Shown here: one piece after another, positions 42,989 to 52,205 of the stretch
How positions within the stretch are numbered: position 1 is the first letter of the stretch
Layout of the letters: every line of letters starts with the position of its first letter
NCBI RefSeq assembly: GCF_000702505.1
Contig: NZ_JNIM01000001.1
Span: 5,184,327-5,248,326, forward strand
DNA length: 64,000 bases
Direction: 5' to 3'
Source of the DNA: Thermogemmatispora carboxidivorans
GTDB lineage: Bacteria; Chloroflexota; Ktedonobacteria; Ktedonobacterales; Ktedonobacteraceae
Notes under the pieces: generated by a model
Told to the model about the DNA's origin: nothing
The model's input: only the letters and a program-made list of their open reading frames with translations
Databases searched by the model: none
Translations under genes and position numbers: made by a program

Positions 42989-45010
42989 ATGGCAAAAGCA
43001 AGAGAATCTCTGGCAGCAACGGCTGAGCAGGTAGCTGGTGACGGCGCCCTCCCGAAGGAGAAGCTTAATGGCTCCCAGGCGGCGCCGCGTGGCAGTGTCA
43101 GTAACGGAGAGTACAGCGAGCAACATATCCAGATTCTGGAGGGGCTGGAGGCCGTGCGCGTCCGACCTGGCATGTATATTGGGTCGACAGATCAGCGCGG
43201 CCTTCACCACCTGATCTACGAGGTGGTCGACAACAGCGTCGATGAGGCAATGGCTGGCTTCGCTGATACGGTGACGGTCACGATCCACCCCAACGAGTCG
43301 GTGACGATCGAAGACAACGGGCGCGGTATCCCTGTGGAAAAACATCATCAGCGCCCGGATATGTCGACGCTGGAGGTGGTGATGACGATCCTCCACGCTG
43401 GGGGCAAGTTCGGCAGCGGGGTCTATCAGTTCAGCAGCGGCCTGCACGGCGTGGGTGTCTCGGTGGTCAATGCCCTCTCGGAATGGTGCGAGGTGGAGGT
43501 GAAGCGCGACGGACGCCGCTACCGCCAGCGCTACGAGCGCGGCGTGGCCGTCACTCCCGTTGAGGATTTGGGACCGGCTGAGGGCCACGGTACAAAAACC
43601 ACTTTCCTCCCCGACCTCCAGGTGATGGAGACCCGCGACTATAACTTTGATATCCTGGCTCAGCGATTCCGCGAGATCGCTTATCTCAACCGCGGCTTAA
43701 CGATCTCCCTCCGCGATGAGCGCACCGATCGCGAGGTCACTTTCTACTTTGAAGGCGGCCTTGTCTCGTTTGTTCGCTACCTCAATAAGAATCGCAACTG
43801 CCTGCAAAGCCGCCCCGTCAGTACCGTGCGCGAGGTCGACCAGGTGAAGGTCGAGATCGCTCTCCAGTATAACGATAGCTGGAATACCACGGAGTTCTCT
43901 TTCGCTAACGGCATCAACACCGTGGACGGGGGCATGCACATCACTGGCTTCCGCAGTGCCTTGACGCGCACGCTCAACGACTACGCGCGTAAGATGGGCT
44001 TCCTGAAGGAGAAGGAGAACAACTTGACTGGCGAGGATGTGCGCCAGGGCCTGACAGCTGTGGTCAGTGTGAAGCTGCCGAACCCGCAATTCGAGGCCCA
44101 GACAAAGGCCAAGCTGAATAATGCCGAGGTGCGTCCGATCGTCGAGGCGGTGACGGCGGAAATGCTCTCGGTCTACCTGGAGGAGACGCCTTCGGAGGCC
44201 CGCGCCATTATCGAAAAGTGTCTGACGTCGGCCCGCGCCCGCGAGGCGGCTCGCGCAGCTCGCGAGCTGGTTCAGCGGAAGAATGCTCTCGATACGACCC
44301 TCCCCGGCAAGCTGGCCGATTGTACTGAGCGCCGCCCCGATCGCTGCGAGCTGTATCTCGTTGAGGGCGATTCCGCTGGCGGCTCCGCCAAGCAGGGCCG
44401 CGACCGCCACTTCCAGGCGATCCTCCCTCTGCGCGGCAAAATCCTCAATGTCGAGCGCGCCCGCCTGCAGAAGATGCTCGAAAACGAGGAAGTGAAGAAT
44501 ATCATTACGGCCATCGGCGTGGGCATCGGTGAATCGTTCGATAAGTCAAAGCTGCGCTATGGCCGCATTGTGATTATGTGCGATGCCGATGTCGATGGGG
44601 CCCATATCCGCACGCTGCTCCTGACCTTCTTCTTCCGCTATATGGAGCCGTTGATTACGGACGGCCACCTCTATATCGCTCAGCCCCCTCTCTACCATGT
44701 GAAGATGGGCAAGGGCAAGGAGGTCCGCTTCGCCTACTCGGATGAGGAGCGCGACGCCCTGATCGCTGAATACAAGGCCAACCATCATGGGAAGGAGCCA
44801 GAGGTGGGACGCTACAAAGGCTTGGGCGAGATGAATCCCGAAACGCTCTGGGAGACGACGATGGACCCGGCTCGCCGCACGATTCTGAAGGTGACGATCG
44901 AGGAGGCGGTGGAGGCCGATCGCGTCTTCAATATGCTGATGGGCGATGAGGTGGCTCCCCGTAAGCGTTTTATCGAAAGTCATGCCAAGAATGCTGAGCT
45001 TGATATCTAG
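42989..45010 (+). CDS. gyrB: DNA gyrase subunit B
   Basis: A 673-residue type IIA topoisomerase ATPase subunit. A 38-residue Ala/Glu-rich extension precedes the GHKL domain (LEAVRVRPGMYIGSTDQRGLHH, EDNGRGIPV, HAGGKFGSG, GLHGVGVSVVNALS), the transducer, the TOPRIM domain (LVEGDSAGGSA, DADVDGAHI) and the C-terminal YKGLGEMNPETLWETTMDP. With GyrA it introduces negative supercoils; GyrA is not in the window. The short form without the large insertion is typical of Gram-positive-like GyrB. An AAAGGA site lies about 13 bases before the ATG. Confidence 0.97.
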   Translation: MAKARESLAATAEQVAGDGALPKEKLNGSQAAPRGSVSNGEYSEQHIQILEGLEAVRVRPGMYIGSTDQRGLHHLIYEVVDNSVDEAMAGFADTVTVTIHPNESVTIEDNGRGIPVEKHHQRPDMSTLEVVMTILHAGGKFGSGVYQFSSGLHGVGVSVVNALSEWCEVEVKRDGRRYRQRYERGVAVTPVEDLGPAEGHGTKTTFLPDLQVMETRDYNFDILAQRFREIAYLNRGLTISLRDERTDREVTFYFEGGLVSFVRYLNKNRNCLQSRPVSTVREVDQVKVEIALQYNDSWNTTEFSFANGINTVDGGMHITGFRSALTRTLNDYARKMGFLKEKENNLTGEDVRQGLTAVVSVKLPNPQFEAQTKAKLNNAEVRPIVEAVTAEMLSVYLEETPSEARAIIEKCLTSARAREAARAARELVQRKNALDTTLPGKLADCTERRPDRCELYLVEGDSAGGSAKQGRDRHFQAILPLRGKILNVERARLQKMLENEEVKNIITAIGVGIGESFDKSKLRYGRIVIMCDADVDGAHIRTLLLTFFFRYMEPLITDGHLYIAQPPLYHVKMGKGKEVRFAYSDEERDALIAEYKANHHGKEPEVGRYKGLGEMNPETLWETTMDPARRTILKVTIEEAVEADRVFNMLMGDEVAPRKRFIESHAKNAELDI

Positions 45011-45392
45011 CTAGCAGCTCTTGGCTGCCTGCCTGGCGAACAGCTTCGGCTCGCCCGTTCCGTTTGTCGGGCAGCTCTCTCCCTCGCTGACCAGCCTCTC
45101 CAGGTTGGCGAGGGAGGGAGAGATGATGTCGGTCGTTTCTCCGCTCGCACCAGCATTTCCCCTTTGATCTGCCCAGCGAGCAAACGCTTCCCCAACAGGC
45201 CATTTGCTGACCCACCCCGAGCCTGAGTGGCTTCCTTTTCCCCCGCAGGAGGGCAGCCAGCGCCAAAAGCAAGAGGAGACCAGTCTTCTTCTTTGTTTCC
45301 CTGGCCTCCTCGCTTTGATTTCTCTCTCCCCCAGGCAGCAGGAGAAGAAACCGGACAGGGCTGTCTGCTTTGTTGCAGACAGCCCGTAGCAA
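45011..45392. other. Convergent spacer between gyrB and the RND gene
   Basis: About 380 bases. An 8-bp stem TCCCTCGC/GCGAGGGA with a 20-base loop (about 45080-45115) may end gyrB, and a perfect 11-bp hairpin at 45358-45385 ends the RND gene. No gene. Confidence 0.5.
45358..45385 (-). terminator. Hairpin terminator of the RND permease gene
   Basis: A perfect 11-bp stem GGGCTGTCTGC/GCAGACAGCCC with a 6-base loop, eight bases after the stop of the minus-strand permease. A moderately T-rich stretch follows. Confidence 0.65.
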
Positions 45393-48300
45393 CTAGTGGG
45401 CCGCTACGGCCTCGGTCCGCTCGCCTCCAGTGGTGGGCGGCGTTGGTCGGCTGGTGAAGCGCTCCTTGATATCCTCAACCAGCACGTAGAGAGTGGGCAC
45501 CAGGAGCAGCGTGAGCATCGTTGAGGAGGTCAGACCTCCAATGACAACGATGGCCAGGTCGCCCGAGATCAGCAGGCTGTCGCCACCTCCAATGCCCAGG
45601 GCCATCGGGATCAAGGCCATGATGGTGGCAAGGGCTGTCATCAAGATGGGCCGCAGGCGGCGCCGTCCGCCCTCGACGACTGCCGCGCGCGCATCCAGAC
45701 CCCGTGCTCGATATTGGTTCACCAGGTCGATGAGCACGATGGCATTGGTGACGACGATGCCGATCAACATCAGGAAGCCGAAGAGGGAGGAGACGCCAAT
45801 CGGCGTGCGGGTAATGGCCGCCAGGATGAGCGAGCCAACGCCGGCAAAGGGAATAGAGATGAGCAAGATCAGCGGCTGCACCAGGCTGCGGAAGGTGGCC
45901 ACCATGACAATGTAGACCAGGGGAATGGCTACCAGCAGGACAAAGTAGAACTGCTGCAGGGCCTGGTTCTGTAGCGAGGTGTTGGTGCCCAGACTGGCAC
46001 TGGCACCATCCGGCAGGTGCAGGCTGTTGATGCGTTTCTCGACATCGTGAGTCACCGCCCCCACGTTATCGATGGTGGCGGTCAGGGTGATGGTAGCGGT
46101 GCGCGTGCCGTTGAGGTGCGAGATCTGGGTTGGCCCATTGACCTGGCTGACCGTGGCAATGTCGCCGAGACGAACGCTGCCTGAGCCGGTCGGCAGCCGG
46201 AGATCGCGAAGCTGCTGCAGGTTGGCCGGTGCCGTTCCTAGCTTGAGGTCGACATCCTGTTGCTCCCCGTTGAGCGTTACGTGCGTCACGGTGGTGCCAT
46301 TGTAAACGGTCTGCAGCAGCTGCCCTACCTGGACCGCCGTCAGACCGTGGGCCAGGGCCTTCGTGGGATCGACATGAACGTCAATCAGAGGGACCGCCGA
46401 GGAGAGGTCACTGCTGACGTCGGTGGTGTTGGGCGTGTCGGCGACCGCATCGTAGACCTGCTGAGCCGCCTGACGCAGCGTGGTCTCGTCAGGCGCTTGC
46501 ACGGTGATATCGACGATGTTGCTGTTGCTGTTCTGCAGGAAGGTAAAGGTGCCAACTCCCTGCAGTCCCTTGAGACGGTCGCGAACAGTCTGCTGTACCT
46601 GATTGAGATCAGCGCTCGATTTGACGGTGACGATATAGGTGGCGCCACTGCCATTGGAGGCTCCAGGACCAAGGTTGAGCAGGGAGTTGCCACCCCCACC
46701 GATGGTCACCTGATAGGCCTGGATATCGGGGATGGTGCTGAGCATGTTTTCAACAGGCCGCGCCGCCGCATCGAGACGGGCCAGACTGGCCGTCGGCTCC
46801 AGCTTCTGGCTAAAGCGGAAGGAGGTCGCTCCCTGGTTACCGAAGACGTTGACCGGTAGGAGCGGGAAGAGGGCACAGCTGCCAAGGAAGAGCAGCAGGG
46901 CCACTACCAGGGTAATGGCTCGGTGGTGCGTGACCCAACGCACCAGTGGTACATAGCCCCGCTCCAGGAAGCTGGGCTTTTCTTGGGGGAGAGCACGCTC
47001 ACTCTTGGCTTTCTCCGCCGGCCTCTTGAGGAACCAGTAGGCCAAGACAGGGATAATGGTCAGGGCCACCAGGAGCGAGGCCAGCAGGGCCACTGTGACC
47101 GAGAAGGCTAGCGGGTGGGCATACTCGCCAACAATGTCACCGATAAAGGCTAGCGGTAGAAAGACACAAACGGTGGTCAGGGTCGAGGCCGTGACGGCAG
47201 TCGCTACCTCTTTGACCCCTGCGAGGACCGCTGTGCGCTTGTCTTCTCCTCCTCGCAGATGGCGATAGATATTTTCAAGAACAACGATGGAGTCGTCAAC
47301 GACACGCCCGACAGCAATGGTCAGGCCCGAGAGGGTCAGAAGGTTGAGCGAGTAGTTCCCCACCCAGAGACAGATCAGAGCGATCACGATCGAGAGCGGA
47401 ATAGAGATCGCTGTGACCAGGGTGGAGCGCACAGAGAGGAGGAAGATGAGAATGACGACGACGGCAAAGAGGGCGCCGAGCAGCCCTTCACGAGCCAGGT
47501 CACGGACCGATTCCTGAATGTAGGGGGCCTGGTCGCTCACGACGGTGATGTTGGCATGATAGCCTAGCTTGCGCTCCAGGTCGGGAATCTGGCTGTTGAC
47601 GTCCTGTGAGATCGAGACGGCATTGCCGTCGTTGGTCTTGGTGATCGAGATGCCCAGGCTAGGCTTGCCATTGGTACGTGTGAGGGTCGTGGAGGGCGCG
47701 AGATCTTCTTTGACAGTGGCAACATCGCCAAGCTTGATCGGCTTGAGGGTGACGCCCGCCGCGGCGGCAGCGCTGGCGCTGGTGCTAGCGTTGCTCTGTT
47801 GTTGCTGCAGCGCGGCGGCAGCGCTGGCGCTAGCCGCCGTGGAGCTGCTCGGCAACTGGCCCTGTGGTAGGACAGCCTGCTCTCCAACGACCAGGTTCTT
47901 GAGGTCGTCTAGCGAGCCCAGGGTGTTCCCCACGCGCACTGCAAGCGTCTGATCGTTGGTGGTTTGCTGGCCCGCCGGCAGCGTGATGTTGTTGGCCTCC
48001 AGTACTTGCTCAACCTGGTTGACGGTCAGATTGTACTGCTGCAGCTTCTTGGGGTCGAGCGTGATGCTGACAATCTGCTGCCGCACGCCGGTGACGCTGA
48101 CAGTCGCAACTCCATTGATCCCTTGAAGAGCTGGCACCGCAATCTGCTTGAGGCGCACAGCAAGGTCTTGCTGGTTCTGGTCAGAACTGACGGCCAGGGT
48201 GATGATGGGTACATCAGCAAAGTCATATTGCTGAACCTGCGGGGTGACGTTGGACGGTAGACTGGACTGGGCCTTGTTGATCTCTTCGCTGATGGTTTGC

Positions 48301-48617
48301 TGGGCCCGGTCCAGGTCGGTTCCAAAATTATAGTAGATCGTGATGACCGATAGCCCCTGGCTGGATTGCGAGGTGATCCGCTGCACCCCAGAGTTGCCCT
48401 GGAAGTCGCTTTCTAACGGATCGGTAATATCTTGCTCTACCTGTGCTGGAGCCGCCCCCGGATAGGCTGTAATGACCGAAATAGCTGGATAGACGAGCGG
48501 TGGAAGCAGCTCTTGCTTTAACAACGGGATGATATATCCTCCTAACAGGAGCACAGCAATGGTGGCTAAGGCCACGATGCTCCTGTTAGCCATGCTTAGC
48601 TTCGCTAGGCGATGCAT
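45393..48617 (-). CDS. RND-type efflux permease (AcrB/HAE1 family)
   Basis: A 1074-residue proton-driven multidrug efflux pump subunit with 12 transmembrane helices and two large extracytoplasmic loops. The proton-relay aspartates are visible in helix 4 (AVGRVVDDSIVVLENI). The first loop carries an unusual Ala/Ser/Gln-rich insert (ASASAAAALQQQQSNAS) at about residues 260-290. No membrane-fusion or outer-membrane partner gene adjoins it, as expected for a monoderm relative where such pumps act alone or with distant partners. A 20-bp palindrome at 48646-48665 lies just upstream and may be a repressor site. A hairpin terminator follows the stop. Confidence 0.93.
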   Translation of the reverse strand: MHRLAKLSMANRSIVALATIAVLLLGGYIIPLLKQELLPPLVYPAISVITAYPGAAPAQVEQDITDPLESDFQGNSGVQRITSQSSQGLSVITIYYNFGTDLDRAQQTISEEINKAQSSLPSNVTPQVQQYDFADVPIITLAVSSDQNQQDLAVRLKQIAVPALQGINGVATVSVTGVRQQIVSITLDPKKLQQYNLTVNQVEQVLEANNITLPAGQQTTNDQTLAVRVGNTLGSLDDLKNLVVGEQAVLPQGQLPSSSTAASASAAAALQQQQSNASTSASAAAAAGVTLKPIKLGDVATVKEDLAPSTTLTRTNGKPSLGISITKTNDGNAVSISQDVNSQIPDLERKLGYHANITVVSDQAPYIQESVRDLAREGLLGALFAVVVILIFLLSVRSTLVTAISIPLSIVIALICLWVGNYSLNLLTLSGLTIAVGRVVDDSIVVLENIYRHLRGGEDKRTAVLAGVKEVATAVTASTLTTVCVFLPLAFIGDIVGEYAHPLAFSVTVALLASLLVALTIIPVLAYWFLKRPAEKAKSERALPQEKPSFLERGYVPLVRWVTHHRAITLVVALLLFLGSCALFPLLPVNVFGNQGATSFRFSQKLEPTASLARLDAAARPVENMLSTIPDIQAYQVTIGGGGNSLLNLGPGASNGSGATYIVTVKSSADLNQVQQTVRDRLKGLQGVGTFTFLQNSNSNIVDITVQAPDETTLRQAAQQVYDAVADTPNTTDVSSDLSSAVPLIDVHVDPTKALAHGLTAVQVGQLLQTVYNGTTVTHVTLNGEQQDVDLKLGTAPANLQQLRDLRLPTGSGSVRLGDIATVSQVNGPTQISHLNGTRTATITLTATIDNVGAVTHDVEKRINSLHLPDGASASLGTNTSLQNQALQQFYFVLLVAIPLVYIVMVATFRSLVQPLILLISIPFAGVGSLILAAITRTPIGVSSLFGFLMLIGIVVTNAIVLIDLVNQYRARGLDARAAVVEGGRRRLRPILMTALATIMALIPMALGIGGGDSLLISGDLAIVVIGGLTSSTMLTLLLVPTLYVLVEDIKERFTSRPTPPTTGGERTEAVAAH

Positions 48618-48957
48618 ACTGTTCTCTCGTACCCCTTCTAATCTGGTTCTAGAAAGATCTAGAACGGTGCAGTTTCGAAATGTTTTTACGAATGGCCCTG
48701 GCTATTGGTTACAGCCAGGGGCGAAAAACCGTCCGCGATCGGCGCCAGAAAAGGTCTGCCCAGGACTTTCTTCTTTCCTTTTTCTCTCCTACAATGAAGG
48801 AGGGAAACGGCGTTTAGGAGGAGATGCACAGGCTATGATGGCCGGCAGGAAAGTGAGGATAGGTAACTGGATGCGGGAGAGAGCTGGAGACTGCCGCCAG
48901 CGATGATGGCTAAGTTGCAACGAAATGCTATACGCTAAAGAGACAGGAGTCAGCTTT
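48618..48957. other. Divergent spacer with two palindromes
   Basis: About 340 bases between the RND gene and the first WD40 gene. It holds the 20-bp palindrome at 48646-48665 and an 8-bp hairpin at 48696-48720 (CCCTGGCT/AGCCAGGG). No clear sigma-70 boxes were found. Confidence 0.5.
48646..48665 (-). promoter_or_regulatory. Perfect palindrome upstream of the RND pump gene
   Basis: GTTCTAGA-AAGA-TCTAGAAC, a perfect 8-bp inverted repeat with 4-base spacer, centred about 38 bases before the start codon. The form fits a TetR- or MarR-type repressor operator. No regulator gene is adjacent. Confidence 0.6.
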
Positions 48958-50277
48958 ATGCTCTGCACTTTCTGTGGTGCAACCTTGTCACCGAAGGCGC
49001 ATTTCTGTCCTCGCTGTGGCCAGAAGGTAGTCATTGGGCCAGAGGACGAGGGGCTCTGTGGGCAGCATGTTGCAATAGCCTCCAGCAGGCAGCCCAGTGC
49101 GTCCCTTTCTCCTTCTTCTCTTTCGATCCTGCCTCCCTCGGGCTTTATTACTCCGCTGCGCTCTGCAGCAAAGGCCAGGAACGGAGGAGGGGAGCGGTTA
49201 CTGGCGCGGCGCCGCCTTCTTGCCGGTCTGGGGACAACAGGTCTTGCCCTGCTGGGGGGTAGTCTGGCCTGGGCTATACTGGACCTCTCTGGCGAAGAGG
49301 GCAGGCGATCTGTATCTTCGCCGGCAGCCAGAAGTTTAGCGACTGCCACTAGCGAGTCGCCTTCTCAACTGTCAACGGCGGGCAGTCTGTTGACCTGCTA
49401 CTATACAGGGCACCGTGGCTATGTCTACTGCTCTGCCTGGTCGCCCGATAGCCGGCTGGCAGCCACGGGAGGGCAAGATGGCACCGTTCAATTGTGGGAG
49501 GCGATGACGGGCCTTCCTGTCGAAAGCTGGGGCGGTGTCTGGTCTGCGCAAGAGATCTACGCCCTGGCCTGGTCCCCCAATGGGAACTACCTGGCCTTCG
49601 GCGGCCAGGACCACCGCGTTTACGTTGCCGATGTGCGCAGCGGCTCCATTCTCCTCAGCTACAGCGGTCACAGTCAGCCGATCTACGCCCTGGCCTGGTC
49701 TCCCGATAGCCAGCTCCTGGCCTCGGGCAGCGGCGACGCCAGTGTCCAGATCTGGCGCGCGCTCGACGGCAACCTTTTGCTCACCTACACCGCGCATCAG
49801 CAGGTGATCCGCGGTCTCTCCTGGTCTCCCGTGACCCACCTGCTGGCCTCCTGTGGTGAGGATGGCACTGTGCAGATCTGGCGACCCACCGACGGGACCA
49901 CACTGATCAGTTGCCACGGCCATCAAGGGGGAGTCTTAAACGTGGATTGGTCCCCGGATGGTCAGCAACTGGCCTCGGGCGGTCGCGATGCTACGGTGCG
50001 GATCTGGCACGCTTCCACTGGCACTCAGGAGCTGATCTATCGCGGTCATCAGAGTCGTGTGTGGAGCGTGGCCTGGTCTCCCGATGGCCGCCGCCTGGCC
50101 TCGGCTGGCAAGGATGGCACGGTCCAGATCTGGGAGGCCGTCAGCGGACAGCTACGCTTCACTTATCGGGGGCATAGCGACACCGTCTGGTCGGCATGCT
50201 GGTCAGGTGACGGTCAGCAGCTCCTCCTGTGCGGCAACGACGGCACGGCCCAGGTCTGGACAGCCCCTTCTGTTTAA
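48958..50277 (+). CDS. Zinc-ribbon, membrane-anchored WD40 protein, copy A
   Basis: A 439-residue protein. A zinc ribbon (CTFCG...CPRCG), a Ser/Pro linker, then ARRRLLAGLGTTGLALLGGS, a twin-arginine-like signal anchor, are followed by a Ser/Thr stalk and seven WD40 repeats (about 145-439), a complete beta-propeller. The propeller is probably outside the membrane. WD40 propellers bind proteins, and the zinc ribbon remains inside. The repeats are very similar to each other and to those of the next gene. ATG at 48958 follows AGGAG. Confidence 0.88.
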   Translation: MLCTFCGATLSPKAHFCPRCGQKVVIGPEDEGLCGQHVAIASSRQPSASLSPSSLSILPPSGFITPLRSAAKARNGGGERLLARRRLLAGLGTTGLALLGGSLAWAILDLSGEEGRRSVSSPAARSLATATSESPSQLSTAGSLLTCYYTGHRGYVYCSAWSPDSRLAATGGQDGTVQLWEAMTGLPVESWGGVWSAQEIYALAWSPNGNYLAFGGQDHRVYVADVRSGSILLSYSGHSQPIYALAWSPDSQLLASGSGDASVQIWRALDGNLLLTYTAHQQVIRGLSWSPVTHLLASCGEDGTVQIWRPTDGTTLISCHGHQGGVLNVDWSPDGQQLASGGRDATVRIWHASTGTQELIYRGHQSRVWSVAWSPDGRRLASAGKDGTVQIWEAVSGQLRFTYRGHSDTVWSACWSGDGQQLLLCGNDGTAQVWTAPSV

Positions 50278-50678
50278 ACAATTCTTCACCCTGAAGATAC
50301 TCATGAGAGCGTGCTCTTGCCCTGCTCGCCAGGCTAACGTCTCATCTGATGAGAAATGCACCTGGACGGATGCACCCCCCTGCTCCGATAGGCACCTGGC
50401 AAGCAAGAGCTTGAACAAACAAGCAGCATTCTTAGTCCTTGCTGTTGACAATGGCCCCAGCACCCAGCTGGCTGGTCACCGGTCAGAGCGAATAATCGCT
50501 TCGTCGCGCGATCAGGAAGGCAGACATAGGACTCCTGCTTCTTCTCTCCCTCAAACATAGCAGACAAAGGGCGTTTACCTGGATGGAGGCATTGATTACA
50601 GTAGAAGAGCGCTATCATCTGATCTCTTGAATCTTTCAGTGGGTCTAGCCTCTATATAAGACAAAGGAGACAGAAGCG
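50278..50678. other. Spacer between the two WD40 genes
   Basis: About 400 bases with no recognisable gene. A TATATA at about 50651 could be part of a promoter for the second copy, but no -35 fits. AAAGGAGA lies directly before the ATG at 50679. Confidence 0.4.
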
Positions 50679-52085
50679 ATGTTCTGCCCTTTCTGTGGGA
50701 CCCCTCTGCCATCAGAGGCCCGTTTCTGCCCTCTTTGTGGTCACCTGGTCACCTTGCCAGAGAACGAGTGGACTCAAGGGCAGAGAGACAGCACTGAGAT
50801 AGCAGCTCCAGCGACGCCTACTGAGCGCGCTGGTTCCGCCACAACAGGGGCCGAGCTGATCACTCCGCCACATCCCAGCTTTAGTGCTCTGGCCCAGGCC
50901 CAACCAGCCCCCGAGACGAGAAGCGAGCAGGCTCTATCGCGGCGCGCACTCCTTATGGGAGCAGGCGGGCTGGTCTTGCTCGGTGGAGGTTTGACGTTGG
51001 CTCTACTGCGCACCTTCTCAAGGGTTGCTCCTTCTCAAGGAGCTTTTCCCGGAAGCACCGTCGGGGCGCGCATGGCTGGCAATCCGACCGCTGCCCCTTC
51101 CTCCATATCCTCAGCTCACCCCTCACCAACACCAACCCCAACGTCTGCCAGCCCCACCCCCACAAGCCCTACAGATCAGGCCAACTCGGCAGGGAGCCTT
51201 GTGACGCGCTATACGGGGCATCACGGCTATGTCTACTGCGCTGCCTGGTCGCCCGACAACCAGCTTGCCGCTACCGGCGGGCAGGATGGGACGGTCCAGA
51301 TTTGGGAGCCGCTCACGGGGCGACCTGTGCTGATCTGGAATAGTGGGAATCCCCAGCAGGAGATCTATGCCCTGGCCTGGTCTCCCGATGGGAACTATCT
51401 GGCCTTCGGCGGCCAGGATCATCAGGTCTATATCGGCGAGGTCAGAAGCGGTAGCATTCTCCTCAGCTACAGTGGTCACAACCAGCCGATCTACGCCCTG
51501 GCCTGGTCTCCCGACAGCCAACAAGTGGCATCTGGGAGCGGCGACAGTACCGTACAGGTCTGGAACGCTCGTGATGGTAGTACCGTCTTCACTTATACTG
51601 CTCATCAAGATACAATCCGTGGCCTTTCCTGGTCCCGTGCAGTTCAGCTGCTCGCCTCCTGCTCGGAGGATAGCACCGTGCGCATCTGGCAACCTTCCGA
51701 TGGAACGACGCGAGCCATCTGCCTTGGTCACCAGGGGGGAGTCTTAAATCTGGATTGGGCCCCCAATGGCCAGCATCTCGCTTCCGGAGGGCGCGACGCC
51801 ACCGTCCGCATTTGGCAGGCCGCCACAGGCACTCAGGAGCTGATCTATCGTGGACATCAGAATCGTGTGTGGAGCGTGGCCTGGTCTCCCGATGGCCGCC
51901 GTTTGGCCTCGGCTGGCAAAGATGGCACGGCCCAGATCTGGGAGGCAAGCAGTGGGAGACCATTGTTGATTTATCACGGGCACAGCGACACCGTCTGGTC
52001 AGCCTGGTGGTCACGCGATGGCCGGTTGATACTCTCCTGCAGCAACGACGGCACGGCCCAGGTCTGGATTGCGCCGTCCACGTGA
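50679..52085 (+). CDS. Zinc-ribbon, membrane-anchored WD40 protein, copy B
   Basis: A 468-residue paralogue of the preceding gene with the same order: zinc ribbon (CPFCG...CPLCG), Thr/Ala linker, twin-arginine-like anchor LSRRALLMGAGGLVLLGG, a Pro/Ser/Thr stalk (PTPTPTSASPT) and seven WD40 repeats. DNA identity is patchy: a 39-base stretch in repeat six is identical between the copies (50055-50093 and 51863-51901) while the N-terminal parts have diverged, which suggests gene conversion in the propeller. Partner proteins are unknown. Confidence 0.88.
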   Translation: MFCPFCGTPLPSEARFCPLCGHLVTLPENEWTQGQRDSTEIAAPATPTERAGSATTGAELITPPHPSFSALAQAQPAPETRSEQALSRRALLMGAGGLVLLGGGLTLALLRTFSRVAPSQGAFPGSTVGARMAGNPTAAPSSISSAHPSPTPTPTSASPTPTSPTDQANSAGSLVTRYTGHHGYVYCAAWSPDNQLAATGGQDGTVQIWEPLTGRPVLIWNSGNPQQEIYALAWSPDGNYLAFGGQDHQVYIGEVRSGSILLSYSGHNQPIYALAWSPDSQQVASGSGDSTVQVWNARDGSTVFTYTAHQDTIRGLSWSRAVQLLASCSEDSTVRIWQPSDGTTRAICLGHQGGVLNLDWAPNGQHLASGGRDATVRIWQAATGTQELIYRGHQNRVWSVAWSPDGRRLASAGKDGTAQIWEASSGRPLLIYHGHSDTVWSAWWSRDGRLILSCSNDGTAQVWIAPST

Positions 52086-52205
52086 GGTGAGAGCACAGCA
52101 GAGCGGGAGAAAGGAGCCTCTGCGTACGTTTCGATCAACAGATAGTGACCCTCCTGGAGAGCGAGCAGCATATTCCCGCGCTGGACCAACCTGGCCGCGG
52201 CGGCT

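Noticed and set aside
48694..48720. Terminator between the RND gene and the WD40 gene
   Set aside because: The 8-bp hairpin lies upstream of both divergent genes, so it cannot end either transcript.
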